Positions 47,348-56,496 of a DNA stretch of 64,000 nucleotides are shown piece after piece. Position numbers and translations under genes: made by a program. Numbering within the stretch: position 1 is the stretch's first letter; each line of letters opens with the position of its first letter. The DNA comes from Lachnospiraceae bacterium. Its GTDB lineage: Bacteria > Bacillota > Clostridia > Lachnospirales > Lachnospiraceae. Where the stretch lies: contig JAGAMF010000004.1 of the NCBI GenBank assembly GCA_017624855.1, positions 1 through 64,000 of the forward strand, in the 5' to 3' direction. The notes under the pieces are model-generated. The model was not told the origin of the DNA and made no database searches. It was given only the letters and a program-made list of their open reading frames with translations.

Positions 47348-47656
47348 ATGGCATTGATTAAATTTACCAGAGATAATTTTGAAACCGAAGCATTAAACAG
47401 CTCAGTTCCGGTGCTTGTTGACTTCTATGCGGAATGGTGCGGCCCCTGCCGTATGCTGGGTCCCATTATTGATGAACTTGCCGAAGAAGCCACAGACTTC
47501 AAAGTAGGCAAAGTCAACATTGACGAGCAGCCCGAGCTTGCCACCAAATATCAGGTAATGAGCGTACCCACATTGATTGTGCTCAAAAACGGAGAAGTGG
47601 TAAACCGCGTAACCGGCGTAACACCCAAGCAGAAGATATTGGATATGTTGGGATAG
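47348..47656 (+). CDS. trxA: thioredoxin
   Basis: The 102-residue protein has the active site W30-C31-G-P-C34 and the cis-proline segment SVPTLIV near residue 75. It reduces protein disulfides. AAAGGAGG lies nine bases upstream of the ATG. It is a single gene with its own promoter and terminator. Confidence 0.96.
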   Translation: MALIKFTRDNFETEALNSSVPVLVDFYAEWCGPCRMLGPIIDELAEEATDFKVGKVNIDEQPELATKYQVMSVPTLIVLKNGEVVNRVTGVTPKQKILDMLG

Positions 47657-47670
47657 AGATGTATAGAATA

Positions 47671-47709
47671 AAAGAATCGGTGCCGAATTATGTGGCACCG
47701 ATTCTTTTA
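47671..47709 (+). terminator. intrinsic terminator of trxA
   Basis: A perfect 14-base inverted repeat (47671-47684 with 47694-47707) is followed by TTA-rich sequence. Confidence 0.9.
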
Positions 47710-47763
47710 TCACATTATCTATACATTTGGTTTAATGATTTACTTTTAAAATCACGATTCCTC

Positions 47764-49419
47764 TTAATAATATCGTTCCAATATATTCCAATTGACTTCT
47801 TTTTCTTCCACCTGGGCATCCAACCCTAAGGCAAGTCGTCGTTCCACAATCAAATCCGCAACTTCTTCCTCGCTATAAAAAGGAATGCCGGCCTCATCAA
47901 AAGCTTCAAACATGGATGCAATGTTAGCGTCATCATTATGCTTGTATCGGATGTAATACAATTGATTATCAACACGATAGACACAGTAACTTACATTATC
48001 TCTATAATGTATATCATCCGGCTCATTTGCATCATGCCATTCACCGCTTACCTGCAAAATCTGCTGCCCTACCGCATCTTCTCCAAAATGCCTGGTTTTT
48101 ACCTGTGATGAAATATACCACGCATATACCTCTTCCACGCCCATATTGGCATTCAGATAATAAACTTCACCGGAAGAGTAATCCGCGCCAGAAGATCCTT
48201 CGTTGACAATACAGCCATCCTTACATAAGGTTGTTCGACTTCTGGACCATGCATCCTTGGCATAGCAGACATATAGACGACCGTTCATGTACTTTATAAA
48301 ATAGGTCAACTCATACTCATCCATACCGCTCTCTTTATCAACGCGTAATGCAAGCTCGGTTTTCCCGTCGTTACCGCAATCGATATACGCCCATTTTATC
48401 GTTGTTGCAATATTGATATCAAAGAAACCACCGCGATTTCCCTCTGCCGTGTCATTAACAACACGGTTCACAATATCATACAAATAAAAGGCAGAATCAT
48501 AATCCTTGGCAATATTCAGATACTCCGTATCCGCAGGATAATTCTCCATAAAATACACGCCGCACTCGCCGTTTAAAAATGCATAATACGCATCCTTTTC
48601 ATCCTTATAAGGCAAATTGGGAATCCGATTAGACGATATTCTTGTATAGGCAATATCTGCGAATCCAACTTCACTTAGCTGTTCATAATGGGCGTCGGTG
48701 TATACATCCGGTTCCACTTCCTCATTATCCATAAGATATTCATCATCGCTACCTTCTGCGTCCCAACCGTTCTCTCTTCGATCTTTACGCTCCATGGTCA
48801 AAGAGGGTTTGTACTGTCCATTATCATACTCAAAGAAGACATAAGACTCATAATGCCCATCTACCTCATAACACATCACTCTGCCATCATTTAACAAGGT
48901 GGCATGATACATGTTCTCGCACAGATTCACCAATACACCGTTCTGATACTGAATTACAACGGTATTCTCGGGTTCTCTAAGCACCAGCTCGTCCATACCA
49001 TCCCCATTGATATCATAATAGGCATATTCCGCTTCTTCGTAATGTTGCAACAATACTGCCGCATCATTGCTTATATATTCTTCAAAAAGAGCATGCAAAT
49101 CCGCTTCTGCAATTTCCCCCAATTCAACAATGGGTTCTGCTATACTTTCATCTTCTGCGGGTTCCTCCTCATCCGGTTCAGCAACTTCACTATTCTCAGA
49201 AACATCTTCGCTCACATCTTCACTTTCTTCCTGACTTGAGAGTTCCTCAGATACCTCTTGTGTATTGCTCTCCGGCTCTGTCGATATTACCTCCGAAACC
49301 ACCTCTGCATTGCCGCTAATATCAAAATGCTCCAATATCCCACAACCGGTCAATGTACCGGCAATACACAGAATCAACACGAGCAATCCGCATTCTCTTT
49401 TTATATTCTTCCTTTTCAT
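47764..49419 (-). CDS. large secreted lipoprotein of unknown function
   Basis: The 551-residue protein has a signal peptide with lipobox LTGC (cleavage before C26). A Ser/Glu-rich acidic stretch follows (about 40-105), as in membrane-to-surface linkers. The rest is a beta-rich domain with repeated Tyr/Asp/Gly motifs such as DINGDGMDELVL and IDCGNDGKTELALRV, which resemble FG-GAP or VCBS-type calcium-binding loops. No enzyme is recognised. It is probably attached to the outer face of the membrane. Confidence 0.8.
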   Translation of the reverse strand: MKRKNIKRECGLLVLILCIAGTLTGCGILEHFDISGNAEVVSEVISTEPESNTQEVSEELSSQEESEDVSEDVSENSEVAEPDEEEPAEDESIAEPIVELGEIAEADLHALFEEYISNDAAVLLQHYEEAEYAYYDINGDGMDELVLREPENTVVIQYQNGVLVNLCENMYHATLLNDGRVMCYEVDGHYESYVFFEYDNGQYKPSLTMERKDRRENGWDAEGSDDEYLMDNEEVEPDVYTDAHYEQLSEVGFADIAYTRISSNRIPNLPYKDEKDAYYAFLNGECGVYFMENYPADTEYLNIAKDYDSAFYLYDIVNRVVNDTAEGNRGGFFDINIATTIKWAYIDCGNDGKTELALRVDKESGMDEYELTYFIKYMNGRLYVCYAKDAWSRSRTTLCKDGCIVNEGSSGADYSSGEVYYLNANMGVEEVYAWYISSQVKTRHFGEDAVGQQILQVSGEWHDANEPDDIHYRDNVSYCVYRVDNQLYYIRYKHNDDANIASMFEAFDEAGIPFYSEEEVADLIVERRLALGLDAQVEEKEVNWNILERYY

Positions 49420-49559
49420 CGAAATCTTCTTCCCTTTTTACTTCTCTTTTTATATATCCCCGGCTATCTTTTCCTTAATTTTACTCCGATATATCCTTTG
49501 CTTCCGGTGCCCACAGCTCAAAAAGTCCCAATTTATTTTTTGTATCTAAGCGTAAACTG
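49420..49559. other. intergenic stretch, nothing recognised
   Basis: I see no gene, strong hairpin or promoter with good spacing in this T-rich stretch upstream of the lipoprotein gene. Confidence 0.5.
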
Positions 49560-49714
49560 TGTTGCGTAGATATTTTCATTCCATAAAGAACCGTTTGTGA
49601 GTGTCGGCACTTAACGAACAAACGAATTATATTCGTTTTGTGAGTTTAGTGTCCGTTACATTCACAACCGAGCGAAAGCGCGTTCTGTTGGAATGTAAAA
49701 TACTCTACGCAACA
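49560..49714. repeat. 155-bp imperfect palindrome, MITE-like
   Basis: The two ends are an exact 11-base inverted repeat (TGTTGCGTAGA and TCTACGCAACA). Inside, matching blocks follow in inverse order (TATTTT, CATTCCA, AGAAC, TTGTGA, CGG, CACT, AACGAAT) up to a centre near 49628. The whole element could fold into one long hairpin. No open frame or clear target-site duplication is seen. It resembles a small non-autonomous element, but a structured regulatory RNA is possible. Confidence 0.7.
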
Positions 49715-49759
49715 TGATATACCCCACCCAAACCAAAAAACAAATTGGAACCCCAACTT

Positions 49760-51262
49760 TTATTCCTGATTCTTGTTTTCTTTTACAACAAGATTGATGT
49801 CTTCAATCCCGGTTACATTAACATTTCTGTTAACCTTGGCATCGTAGCTTTCAGCGTTGATAATGTTAGCCAAATCAATGCCGGTAGCTTCCTTCATGCT
49901 TTCAAAAACCTTAGCCATAACAACGGGAACATTGCCGGCAACCTGGTCTACACCGTTGCCGCCTTCGCCACCGCCAATAATGGTAATCTTATCAATCTGA
50001 CCAAGAGGCTGTGCAACCTTCTCTGCGATTTCAGGCAATACCTTAATCATCATTTCAGCCACAGCGGCCTTATTGTACTTCGCGTAAGCTTCCGCTTTCT
50101 TCTCCATAGCTTCTGCTTCCGCAAGACCCTTAGCTGCAATAGCTGCCGCTTCCGCTTCACCCACTGCACGGATACCTTCCGCTTCCTGTTCTCTTGCGAA
50201 TCTGTCAGCCTCAGCCTGCGCTTTGCGGGCTTCCGCCTCACGCTGTGCTTCGAACTGCTTTGCTTCCGCTTCTTTCTGGCGCTGGTAAAGCTGTGCATCC
50301 GCTCTCTGCTGAGCTGCATATTTATCTGCTTCCGCCTGCTTCTTAACTTCCGCTTCCAAAGCCTGTTCCTTAACGGCAACTTCTTTCTGCTTCAATTCGA
50401 TTTCGCGTTCCTGACGGGCGATATCCGCATTGGCGGTTGAAATTTCGATTGACTTACGCTGCTCTTCCTTCTGGATATCGTAAGCCGCATCCGCCATAGC
50501 CTTCTTAGTGTCCGCATCCATCTGAAGTTCGGATTTCTTAATGGCAAGTTCGGTCTGCTTCTTAGCAATTTCAGTTTCAGCCGCAACCTTAGCGTCATTG
50601 GATTCTTTGTCAGCTGCTGCCTGAGCAACCTTAATATCTCTTTCACTTTCCGCACGGGCAATGGCTGCTGCCTTTTTAATTTTAACAATATTGTCGATAC
50701 CGAGGTTTTCAATAACTTCGTTACCGTCTACGAAATTCTGCACATTGAAACTGATAATATCAAGACCCATGGCCGCAAGGTCGGGCTCTGCATTTTCTTT
50801 TACCAGGTTCGCAAACTTCTGACGGTCGGAAACCATTTCTTCCAATTTCATTTTACCTACGATTTCACGCACATTACCTTCCAGAACTTCTCTGGCAACA
50901 TTGGCAATATACTCTGTAGGTTTATTCAAAAAGTTCTCTGCCGCAAGCTGGAGTTTATCCGGCTCGTTACTGATTTTTACATTAACGGTAGCATCAACAT
51001 TAATGTTGATGTAATCCGCTGTGGGTACCGCATTGCTGGTTTTAACATCAATGGGAATCAATCGCAGATTCAACTTATCCAATCTTTCAAAGAACGGAAT
51101 GCGAACGGTAGCTTTACCGATGGCATAACGGGGTCTCTTTTTAAGACCGGAGATAATGTAGGCCATATCGGGCGGAGCCTTCACATAACCTAAAAGAAAC
51201 AATACGACAAGCACCACCACAGCAATCACAATCACTGCGGGAAGCCACAATAATTCGGGCAT
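49760..51262 (-). CDS. floT: flotillin-like membrane scaffold protein
   Basis: The 500-residue protein has one N-terminal membrane segment (about 8-26), an SPFH/band 7 domain (about 30-200) and a long Ala/Glu/Gln-rich coiled coil (about 200-420), the FloT/YuaG arrangement. Flotillins organise membrane microdomains. No NfeD partner is adjacent here, unlike in Bacillus. It has GGAGG before the ATG. Confidence 0.93.
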   Translation of the reverse strand: MPELLWLPAVIVIAVVVLVVLFLLGYVKAPPDMAYIISGLKKRPRYAIGKATVRIPFFERLDKLNLRLIPIDVKTSNAVPTADYININVDATVNVKISNEPDKLQLAAENFLNKPTEYIANVAREVLEGNVREIVGKMKLEEMVSDRQKFANLVKENAEPDLAAMGLDIISFNVQNFVDGNEVIENLGIDNIVKIKKAAAIARAESERDIKVAQAAADKESNDAKVAAETEIAKKQTELAIKKSELQMDADTKKAMADAAYDIQKEEQRKSIEISTANADIARQEREIELKQKEVAVKEQALEAEVKKQAEADKYAAQQRADAQLYQRQKEAEAKQFEAQREAEARKAQAEADRFAREQEAEGIRAVGEAEAAAIAAKGLAEAEAMEKKAEAYAKYNKAAVAEMMIKVLPEIAEKVAQPLGQIDKITIIGGGEGGNGVDQVAGNVPVVMAKVFESMKEATGIDLANIINAESYDAKVNRNVNVTGIEDINLVVKENKNQE

Positions 51263-51286
51263 ATTTTATTCCTCCTTTTTTATAAA

Positions 51287-51321
51287 AACCGTACCGCAGA
51301 TATTCACTACGATACGGCTCT
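51287..51321 (-). terminator. terminator between the flotillin and DUF1508 genes
   Basis: CCGTA (51290-51294) pairs with TACGG (51314-51318), flanked by A and T runs on both sides. It lies just past the DUF1508 stop codon. Confidence 0.6.
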
Positions 51322-51328
51322 TTTTTAC

Positions 51329-51691
51329 TTATTCTACCTTAGCATCAACTGCGTTCTTCTTAACGCTTTCAATACCCTTTAAGCATGCAGGCTTTGTTGT
51401 GTAGCCTTCGCCGGTTGCAATAATCTGACCGTTTGTAGCTTTTAATCTGAAGCGGAATTCACCCTTCTTATCCTTATACACTTCAAACTTAGGATTCTTG
51501 GCAGTTGCGTAATCTGCTTCTGTCTGGTCTTCCATATTTGCAATGGGAGCGTTCTTCTGAACACTTGCGATACCCTTCAAGCATGCTGCCTTGGAAGCAT
51601 ATACTTCTGAAGTAGCGATTACTTCACCGTTTCCTGCTTTTAAATCAAATTTAATTCCTGTGTTGGTTTCTTTGACTACAAATTTACCCAT
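51329..51691 (-). CDS. DUF1508 (YegP-family) two-repeat protein
   Basis: The protein has 120 residues from the ATG at 51691, with AGGAGG upstream. It consists of two similar repeats of about 50 residues, each with a FDLKAGNGEVIATSE- or FRLKATNGQIIATGE-type core and a KAACLKGIASV-type end, the YegP/DUF1508 pattern. The function is unknown. It lies between a C39-like protease gene and the flotillin gene on one strand. Confidence 0.88.
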   Translation of the reverse strand: MGKFVVKETNTGIKFDLKAGNGEVIATSEVYASKAACLKGIASVQKNAPIANMEDQTEADYATAKNPKFEVYKDKKGEFRFRLKATNGQIIATGEGYTTKPACLKGIESVKKNAVDAKVE

Positions 51692-51710
51692 AATATAACC
51701 CTCCTGTTTT

Positions 51711-52418
51711 TTATATAGTAGTCTTATCTTTCTTTGTATCGATAACAAACATTGCAACCACTTTTTTATAACTTCCCGTAGTTAAAAATGTCTGTACATC
51801 TTTGTAATCATATGCCTTATCTCTGGTGTTATATACATTATACACCCGTATTCCTTCCGGCAATTTCTCTAAGGCAACATAATGAGCCGCACAGCCCTTG
51901 GCATTGGCCCACCAGTACAACAGAATGGCACTCTGACCTTCCTCAATACAGGCATCCCAATCCTTTTCTTTGGTGTATCGTTTCCATTGCAAATCCTGAG
52001 TTTTTAAAAACCTCGTTACAGCCACGGGATTCACACCAAATCTTCCATACAGGGTCAAACCCTTACGCTCATAAAAGTCTACAACCTCGTGCATTTTAGG
52101 TGCACAGCCGGCCATACTCAATGCGTTAAATGTAGCCACCGCGCCACAACCGCTGTGGGCAAAGTCATAGCCTCCGATGCGTAAATCCTTCAATTCGCCC
52201 ATCCCTTGTCCGTTTAAGGGAAATTTTAATCCTTTTGCCAGGTTGATTTCCAGATTCTTGACGGCTTTCTTTTTCATAAAAAGATAGGGCGGCCGCAAAG
52301 CATTTACGACGCTAAAAAAGCCGTATCCTGCAAAATCCACAAATCCTTTTATGATTTTTTTCGGCTTATTGGGATCAATATTCTGTTGTTGATTATTGTC
52401 AGAATTTGTCTTGCTCAT
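51711..52418 (-). CDS. C39-like cysteine peptidase homologue
   Basis: The protein has 235 residues from the ATG at 52418; the next codon upstream is TTG, and no GGAGG is evident. Candidate catalytic residues are the cysteine in HSGCGAVATFNAL (about 91), a histidine in CAAHYVALEK (about 179) and an asparagine near 194-197, the order of the papain-like C39 fold. It has no signal peptide. It lies close to the DUF1508 and flotillin genes. Activity is inferred. Confidence 0.7.
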   Translation of the reverse strand: MSKTNSDNNQQQNIDPNKPKKIIKGFVDFAGYGFFSVVNALRPPYLFMKKKAVKNLEINLAKGLKFPLNGQGMGELKDLRIGGYDFAHSGCGAVATFNALSMAGCAPKMHEVVDFYERKGLTLYGRFGVNPVAVTRFLKTQDLQWKRYTKEKDWDACIEEGQSAILLYWWANAKGCAAHYVALEKLPEGIRVYNVYNTRDKAYDYKDVQTFLTTGSYKKVVAMFVIDTKKDKTTI

Positions 52419-52554
52419 CAATTATATTTTATTACATTTATGGGAATATGCAAGATATTTTTTCACAAATGGATATATAAAGAAAAACAAAATATGTGCC
52501 GATATCTGTAATAGTGAGTTTTTGAGACATATACAAAACAGGGAGGTTACTTTT

Positions 52555-53250
52555 ATGAAAAAACTTATTGCTGAATTCATCGGCACAGCAGTGCTTGTCA
52601 CCTTAGGTTGCGGTACCGCAATGTTGGTAGGTTGCGACCCCTCTCAGGGCAGCGGCTATCTTTTAACCGCATTGGCATTCGGTCTTGTTATCGTAGGTAT
52701 GGCATACTGCGTAGGCAACATTTCAGGCTGTCACATTAACCCCGCCGTTTCTTTAGGTGTGTTAATGAGCGGTGGCATGAAGGCAAAAGAATTCTTCGGC
52801 TATGTGGTTGCACAGTGTTTGGGTGCTCTTGCAGGCGCAGGAATCTTAGCAGCCATCTTTGGACTTGGCGGCGTAACCGATATGACCGGTGGTTTCGGTT
52901 CTAACGGTTTAGGCAGTATAAACGGCAGCATCGTTGCAGGACTTTTGGTAGAAGTTGTTTTAACTTTTATCTTTGTATTAACCATTCTCGGCGTAACTAG
53001 CAAAAAAGCAGGTCATGGTTCATTCGGCGGTTTGATTATCGGTCTTACCTTAACTTTGGTACATATCCTTGGTATCGGTTTAACCGGAACAAGCGTGAAT
53101 CCCGCAAGAAGCCTTGGACCCGCAATTGTGGCGGCAATTACAGGAAATACCGCTCCCATCGCATGTGTATGGGTATTCATCGTAGGACCTTTGGTTGGTG
53201 CAGCACTTGCCGCATTGGTATATAAATTCTTGGAAAAAGAGAACGCATAA
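52555..53250 (+). CDS. aquaporin/aquaglyceroporin (MIP family)
   Basis: The protein has 231 residues from the ATG at 52555, with GGGAGG upstream; earlier in-frame starts are rejected. It has six membrane helices and the two pore motifs HINPAV (NPA at 62-64) and SVNPARS (NPA at 182-184, R185). It passes water and perhaps small solutes. It is a single plus-strand gene. Confidence 0.95.
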   Translation: MKKLIAEFIGTAVLVTLGCGTAMLVGCDPSQGSGYLLTALAFGLVIVGMAYCVGNISGCHINPAVSLGVLMSGGMKAKEFFGYVVAQCLGALAGAGILAAIFGLGGVTDMTGGFGSNGLGSINGSIVAGLLVEVVLTFIFVLTILGVTSKKAGHGSFGGLIIGLTLTLVHILGIGLTGTSVNPARSLGPAIVAAITGNTAPIACVWVFIVGPLVGAALAALVYKFLEKENA

Positions 53251-53269
53251 GAATACATAAAACCAACAA

Positions 53270-53300
53270 AAAGGACTTTGCAAATCGCAAAGTCCTTTCT
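53270..53300. terminator. bidirectional terminator after the aquaporin gene
   Basis: A perfect 12-base inverted repeat (53270-53281 with 53287-53298) has T runs on both strands. It separates the plus-strand aquaporin from the minus-strand DUF4956 gene. Confidence 0.9.
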
Positions 53301-53349
53301 TTATGCTTAATTTCATATAAAATCTTTTACTATAATCTCTTCAGATACC

Positions 53350-54027
53350 CTAGATGCCTACTTCACCATCATGAGACATTAAGGATACCGTGTTCACATT
53401 TGAAAGCTTCTTAATCTCCTTTACCAGTTCCGCATCTTTTTCTTTTATGGAAACAAGTAAAAGCAAATCCATGTTGTCGGAAGTTAAATTACGGGATTTC
53501 ACCTTATATCTCTTCACATACTTCTTTACCACTTCCATAATTGCATCTTCTTCATCCGGATCCTTTGCATTGATTACAAGAAGCTTCGGCTCTTTTACCG
53601 CAGGTAAAAATTCCAAAACCACAACTGCTACGGTTACGAACACGGACACAATCAATGCCACTTCAAACAGTCCTGCGCCGCAGACGATACCAACGGAAAT
53701 CGACCAGAACAAATACACCAAATCCATGGGATTCTTAATTGCTGTTCTGAATCTTACGATAGACAACGCACCGACCATACCGAGGGAAATTACTACGCTT
53801 GACTGAATAGCAAGAATAATGCCTGCCGTAATCATTGCCAGAGCTACCAAAGAGATATTAAAACTCTTGGAATAAAAGGTCTTCTGAGACATAATTCGGT
53901 ATATAAAATAAATATACAAGCCGATGCATGCCGTTACCAACATGGTTACACAAATATCTGTTGTGGTTAAATCCGTCGATACAAATCCTTCCAAAAAAGA
54001 TTTTTTAAGTACATCTGAAAAACTCAT
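53350..54027 (-). CDS. DUF4956 membrane protein, cassette copy B
   Basis: The 225-residue protein has four likely membrane helices in its first two thirds (IYFIYRIMSQKTFYSKSFNI loop, AMITAGIILAIQSSVVISLG, DLVYLFWSISVGIVCGAGLF) and a soluble C-terminal domain (about 145-225). Strong sequence identity to the copy at 56497 is evident in MVGALSIVRFRTAIK and YLFWSISVGI. The family function is unknown. It follows the VTC gene after 30 bases. Confidence 0.88.
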   Translation of the reverse strand: MSFSDVLKKSFLEGFVSTDLTTTDICVTMLVTACIGLYIYFIYRIMSQKTFYSKSFNISLVALAMITAGIILAIQSSVVISLGMVGALSIVRFRTAIKNPMDLVYLFWSISVGIVCGAGLFEVALIVSVFVTVAVVVLEFLPAVKEPKLLVINAKDPDEEDAIMEVVKKYVKRYKVKSRNLTSDNMDLLLLVSIKEKDAELVKEIKKLSNVNTVSLMSHDGEVGI

Positions 54028-54057
54028 CTTTTCTCCATCCTTTTCTTTTTATAAAAA

Positions 54058-54762
54058 TTATAACCCTATGGTTTTTCTGCAAAGTGCATATTTGGAAAAT
54101 GCAGTATGCTGCAAGCCGTCCAGCTCCATTTCCCTACGAATGAATTCCGGAAAGAACTCATCGTACTTTACTTCCAACACATGATATCCCGGTGTTAAAA
54201 CTCTTTTTAACGGAATATCCCGATTGCCAAATTCATCTATGTTTCCACAACCTGAAATGTTACGGTCAAAAGTAATTCTCACATTTCCCGGTCCGTAAAC
54301 ATAAGGGGTTCGGTCATACTGAACGATTACTTTGGGACGCATCAATTTCATCTGCTGCAATGCCACCAGCTTCTTAATCAAGTCGGCATCCTCTTCTTTT
54401 ACAGTGTAAGTGCCTTTCAGAATCGCATCGCACTGCTCACGGGTTAAGCGACAAGAATCCTTATGATTTTTACCGTTTCGCTTCTGCTTACACTCTAAGG
54501 TGATATACTCCATATTGCCATCATAAATGCGGATACGCATTTTCTCTCTTACATTTACACCGTCTATATTGTCATAAAAACAACTGTTGTCGCAATCATC
54601 AAAATACACGCTGCGCACGGCATATTGCCCCGATGCGCCCACATGAGCGTCTTTATGGCAGATATGTTTTATTCTTGCCTCAATAAGCGCCAGTTGCATA
54701 TCGCTGCACAAGTACTTAATTTCATTGCGATACTTCTTCTCTATTATCTCATTCACCGGCAA
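54058..54762 (-). CDS. VTC-domain protein (polyphosphate-polymerase fold), cassette copy B
   Basis: The 234-residue protein has the VTC fold's basic pocket: YRNEIKYL near the start, AVRSVYFDDCDN (about 48), KMRIRIYD, LECKQKRNGKNHKDSCRLT (about 90-108), and VLEVKYDEFFPEF near residue 200. In VTC4 such residues bind ATP-derived phosphate and polyphosphate. Whether bacterial members make polyphosphate is unproven. Its start overlaps the CotH gene's stop by 14 bases, so the two are translationally coupled. Confidence 0.85.
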   Translation of the reverse strand: MPVNEIIEKKYRNEIKYLCSDMQLALIEARIKHICHKDAHVGASGQYAVRSVYFDDCDNSCFYDNIDGVNVREKMRIRIYDGNMEYITLECKQKRNGKNHKDSCRLTREQCDAILKGTYTVKEEDADLIKKLVALQQMKLMRPKVIVQYDRTPYVYGPGNVRITFDRNISGCGNIDEFGNRDIPLKRVLTPGYHVLEVKYDEFFPEFIRREMELDGLQHTAFSKYALCRKTIGL

Positions 54763-56434
54763 ATTCTTCCTCCAAATAATCTCTTCGTTCCCGGATAAAT
54801 TCTTTTACATAATCAATCTCGCCGTCCAAATCCGGCCTGCCCATATAGACGCCCTCCATCTTAGCCGAATCGTAAATAGTTGCGGCATACTCATCCAAAC
54901 CGCCTTCTACCAATTCATCCATATAGGGTAAAAGTTCTTCCATATAAAGCCGTTCCACTTCCGCTCTGAAATCAGGCTTTGCCCAAAGCTGCTCGCTCCA
55001 ATTCGCACGATTCATATATAAACCGGCAGGGTCCTGTAACACCGCAGAATCACCCCAGTTATTGTTATTGCCAAGGGTCGTATCAAAGTCCCACATGGGG
55101 CCTGCATACATTTTATCGTCTCCTTGGGGCTTATAAAAGAAATAACTTGAAAAGCCGGCATCAATATTTTTACTGATTTCATCAATCAGGTACCGAAGGG
55201 CAAAGGATTCCAAATCAATGTAATCCAGATAATATTTTCCATCCAAATTGTATCCGTCTTCCGAATAAAGGGCTTCTTCAAACTTCTGCACATAAGAAGA
55301 GATATATTGCACCTGAGCCTGAGATACATGCTGAGGACTTTTTACCAGAACCGGAATACCGTTCATGGTAATAAAACCGCCTGGCTCCTCATGATATCTC
55401 TGTAAATAAGTCTCCACTTCCAAAAGATAGCCGCCGGAAATATCGTCGGGATTATTGGCTACACCATAGCCCTTCATGGGAATATCGCCCTGTATACTAA
55501 AAGGAGCGTAATTCTCCAAGGGCTGGTCGTTTAAGACTTCCATCTGTTCTTCCAAATCGCCGATTTCCAAGCGACCGCTTGCCACCGCAATTTTCTCTGT
55601 TAAAAGATAGCAACCGTAGTATTCGCCGTTAATATACAAATCAACCCACTGAGACTCCATGCTGTTTTGCAGCCCGCTTTTCTCCGCCATATCCATAAAA
55701 ATTTTGTTGCGCATGCAGGTTACATCCAACGCTCCGCCCAACAAAACCCAGCTTTTACCGGGAGTCATTCCCAGAAGAGAAGCTGCCGCATCAAGCTTAA
55801 GAGTATAACTCTTTTTAAGCATATACCAGCTGGAATTACCTCGACCTTTTAAGGATTCCATCGCGCCGGAATACTCAGGTTTGCCGGTTCCGGAAAGAAC
55901 CATTACGCTACCGCCCGTGGTATGAGACTGGTTTTCATGAATATAGCCCATGCTCTCATTGGTATTAAGCCACAGACTGGGAATAGCGGACCCTTTCATT
56001 ACAAGGAACTCCAATTCTTTATCGTCAAGTTGAATGGTGTGCTCTACACCTTCAGCCAACTCACATTGTACGGATGTTTGAGCGCTCACCTCTACTCCGT
56101 CAAACATAAGCTTAGGACTGCTGCCATCTTCCGAAGTATAAATCACTTGCACTTCGGATAAATCCAGATACTCCGGCAAAAACAGGTAGTATTTACCGTC
56201 ACCGTAACTTTGTTGCATATTTACTTTAGTTACCGTATATTCATCGCCTCTAAGTTCTTTCTCGCCGCCAAAATCCCGGCGTTGCTCGATTAAGCTTACC
56301 TGCGTCTGTCCTTCCGCTGTATGAATATTGAGAAAAACCATATTGGTCGGTTTTTTTAACACAAATGCATACACCAGCAAAAAAACAACACTGACAGCGA
56401 CAATGATAAACGCTGTTTTTCTTTTATTACTCAT
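54749..56434 (-). CDS. CotH-family secreted kinase-like protein, cassette copy B
   Basis: The protein has 561 residues from the ATG at 56434, with AGGAG five bases upstream. It has an N-terminal membrane anchor (about 4-24) and a CotH-type kinase domain: SYTLKLDAAASLLGM (about 215), WVDLYINGEYYGCYLLTEKI (about 275) and AGPMWDFDTTLGNN (about 445). B. subtilis CotH phosphorylates spore coat proteins. Here the domain is predicted outside the membrane. It overlaps the VTC gene. Confidence 0.85.
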   Translation of the reverse strand: MSNKRKTAFIIVAVSVVFLLVYAFVLKKPTNMVFLNIHTAEGQTQVSLIEQRRDFGGEKELRGDEYTVTKVNMQQSYGDGKYYLFLPEYLDLSEVQVIYTSEDGSSPKLMFDGVEVSAQTSVQCELAEGVEHTIQLDDKELEFLVMKGSAIPSLWLNTNESMGYIHENQSHTTGGSVMVLSGTGKPEYSGAMESLKGRGNSSWYMLKKSYTLKLDAAASLLGMTPGKSWVLLGGALDVTCMRNKIFMDMAEKSGLQNSMESQWVDLYINGEYYGCYLLTEKIAVASGRLEIGDLEEQMEVLNDQPLENYAPFSIQGDIPMKGYGVANNPDDISGGYLLEVETYLQRYHEEPGGFITMNGIPVLVKSPQHVSQAQVQYISSYVQKFEEALYSEDGYNLDGKYYLDYIDLESFALRYLIDEISKNIDAGFSSYFFYKPQGDDKMYAGPMWDFDTTLGNNNNWGDSAVLQDPAGLYMNRANWSEQLWAKPDFRAEVERLYMEELLPYMDELVEGGLDEYAATIYDSAKMEGVYMGRPDLDGEIDYVKEFIRERRDYLEEEFAGE

Positions 56435-56496
56435 AAAATCTCCTTGAAAATCCTTATGTGCTTCTCGGACTTTCATGTTTTTATGCTTTTATAAAA

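Noticed and set aside
49745-50440. A 231-codon plus-strand frame
   Set aside because: It is the shadow of the coiled-coil part of the flotillin gene on the minus strand, which has clear family motifs and a ribosome binding site.
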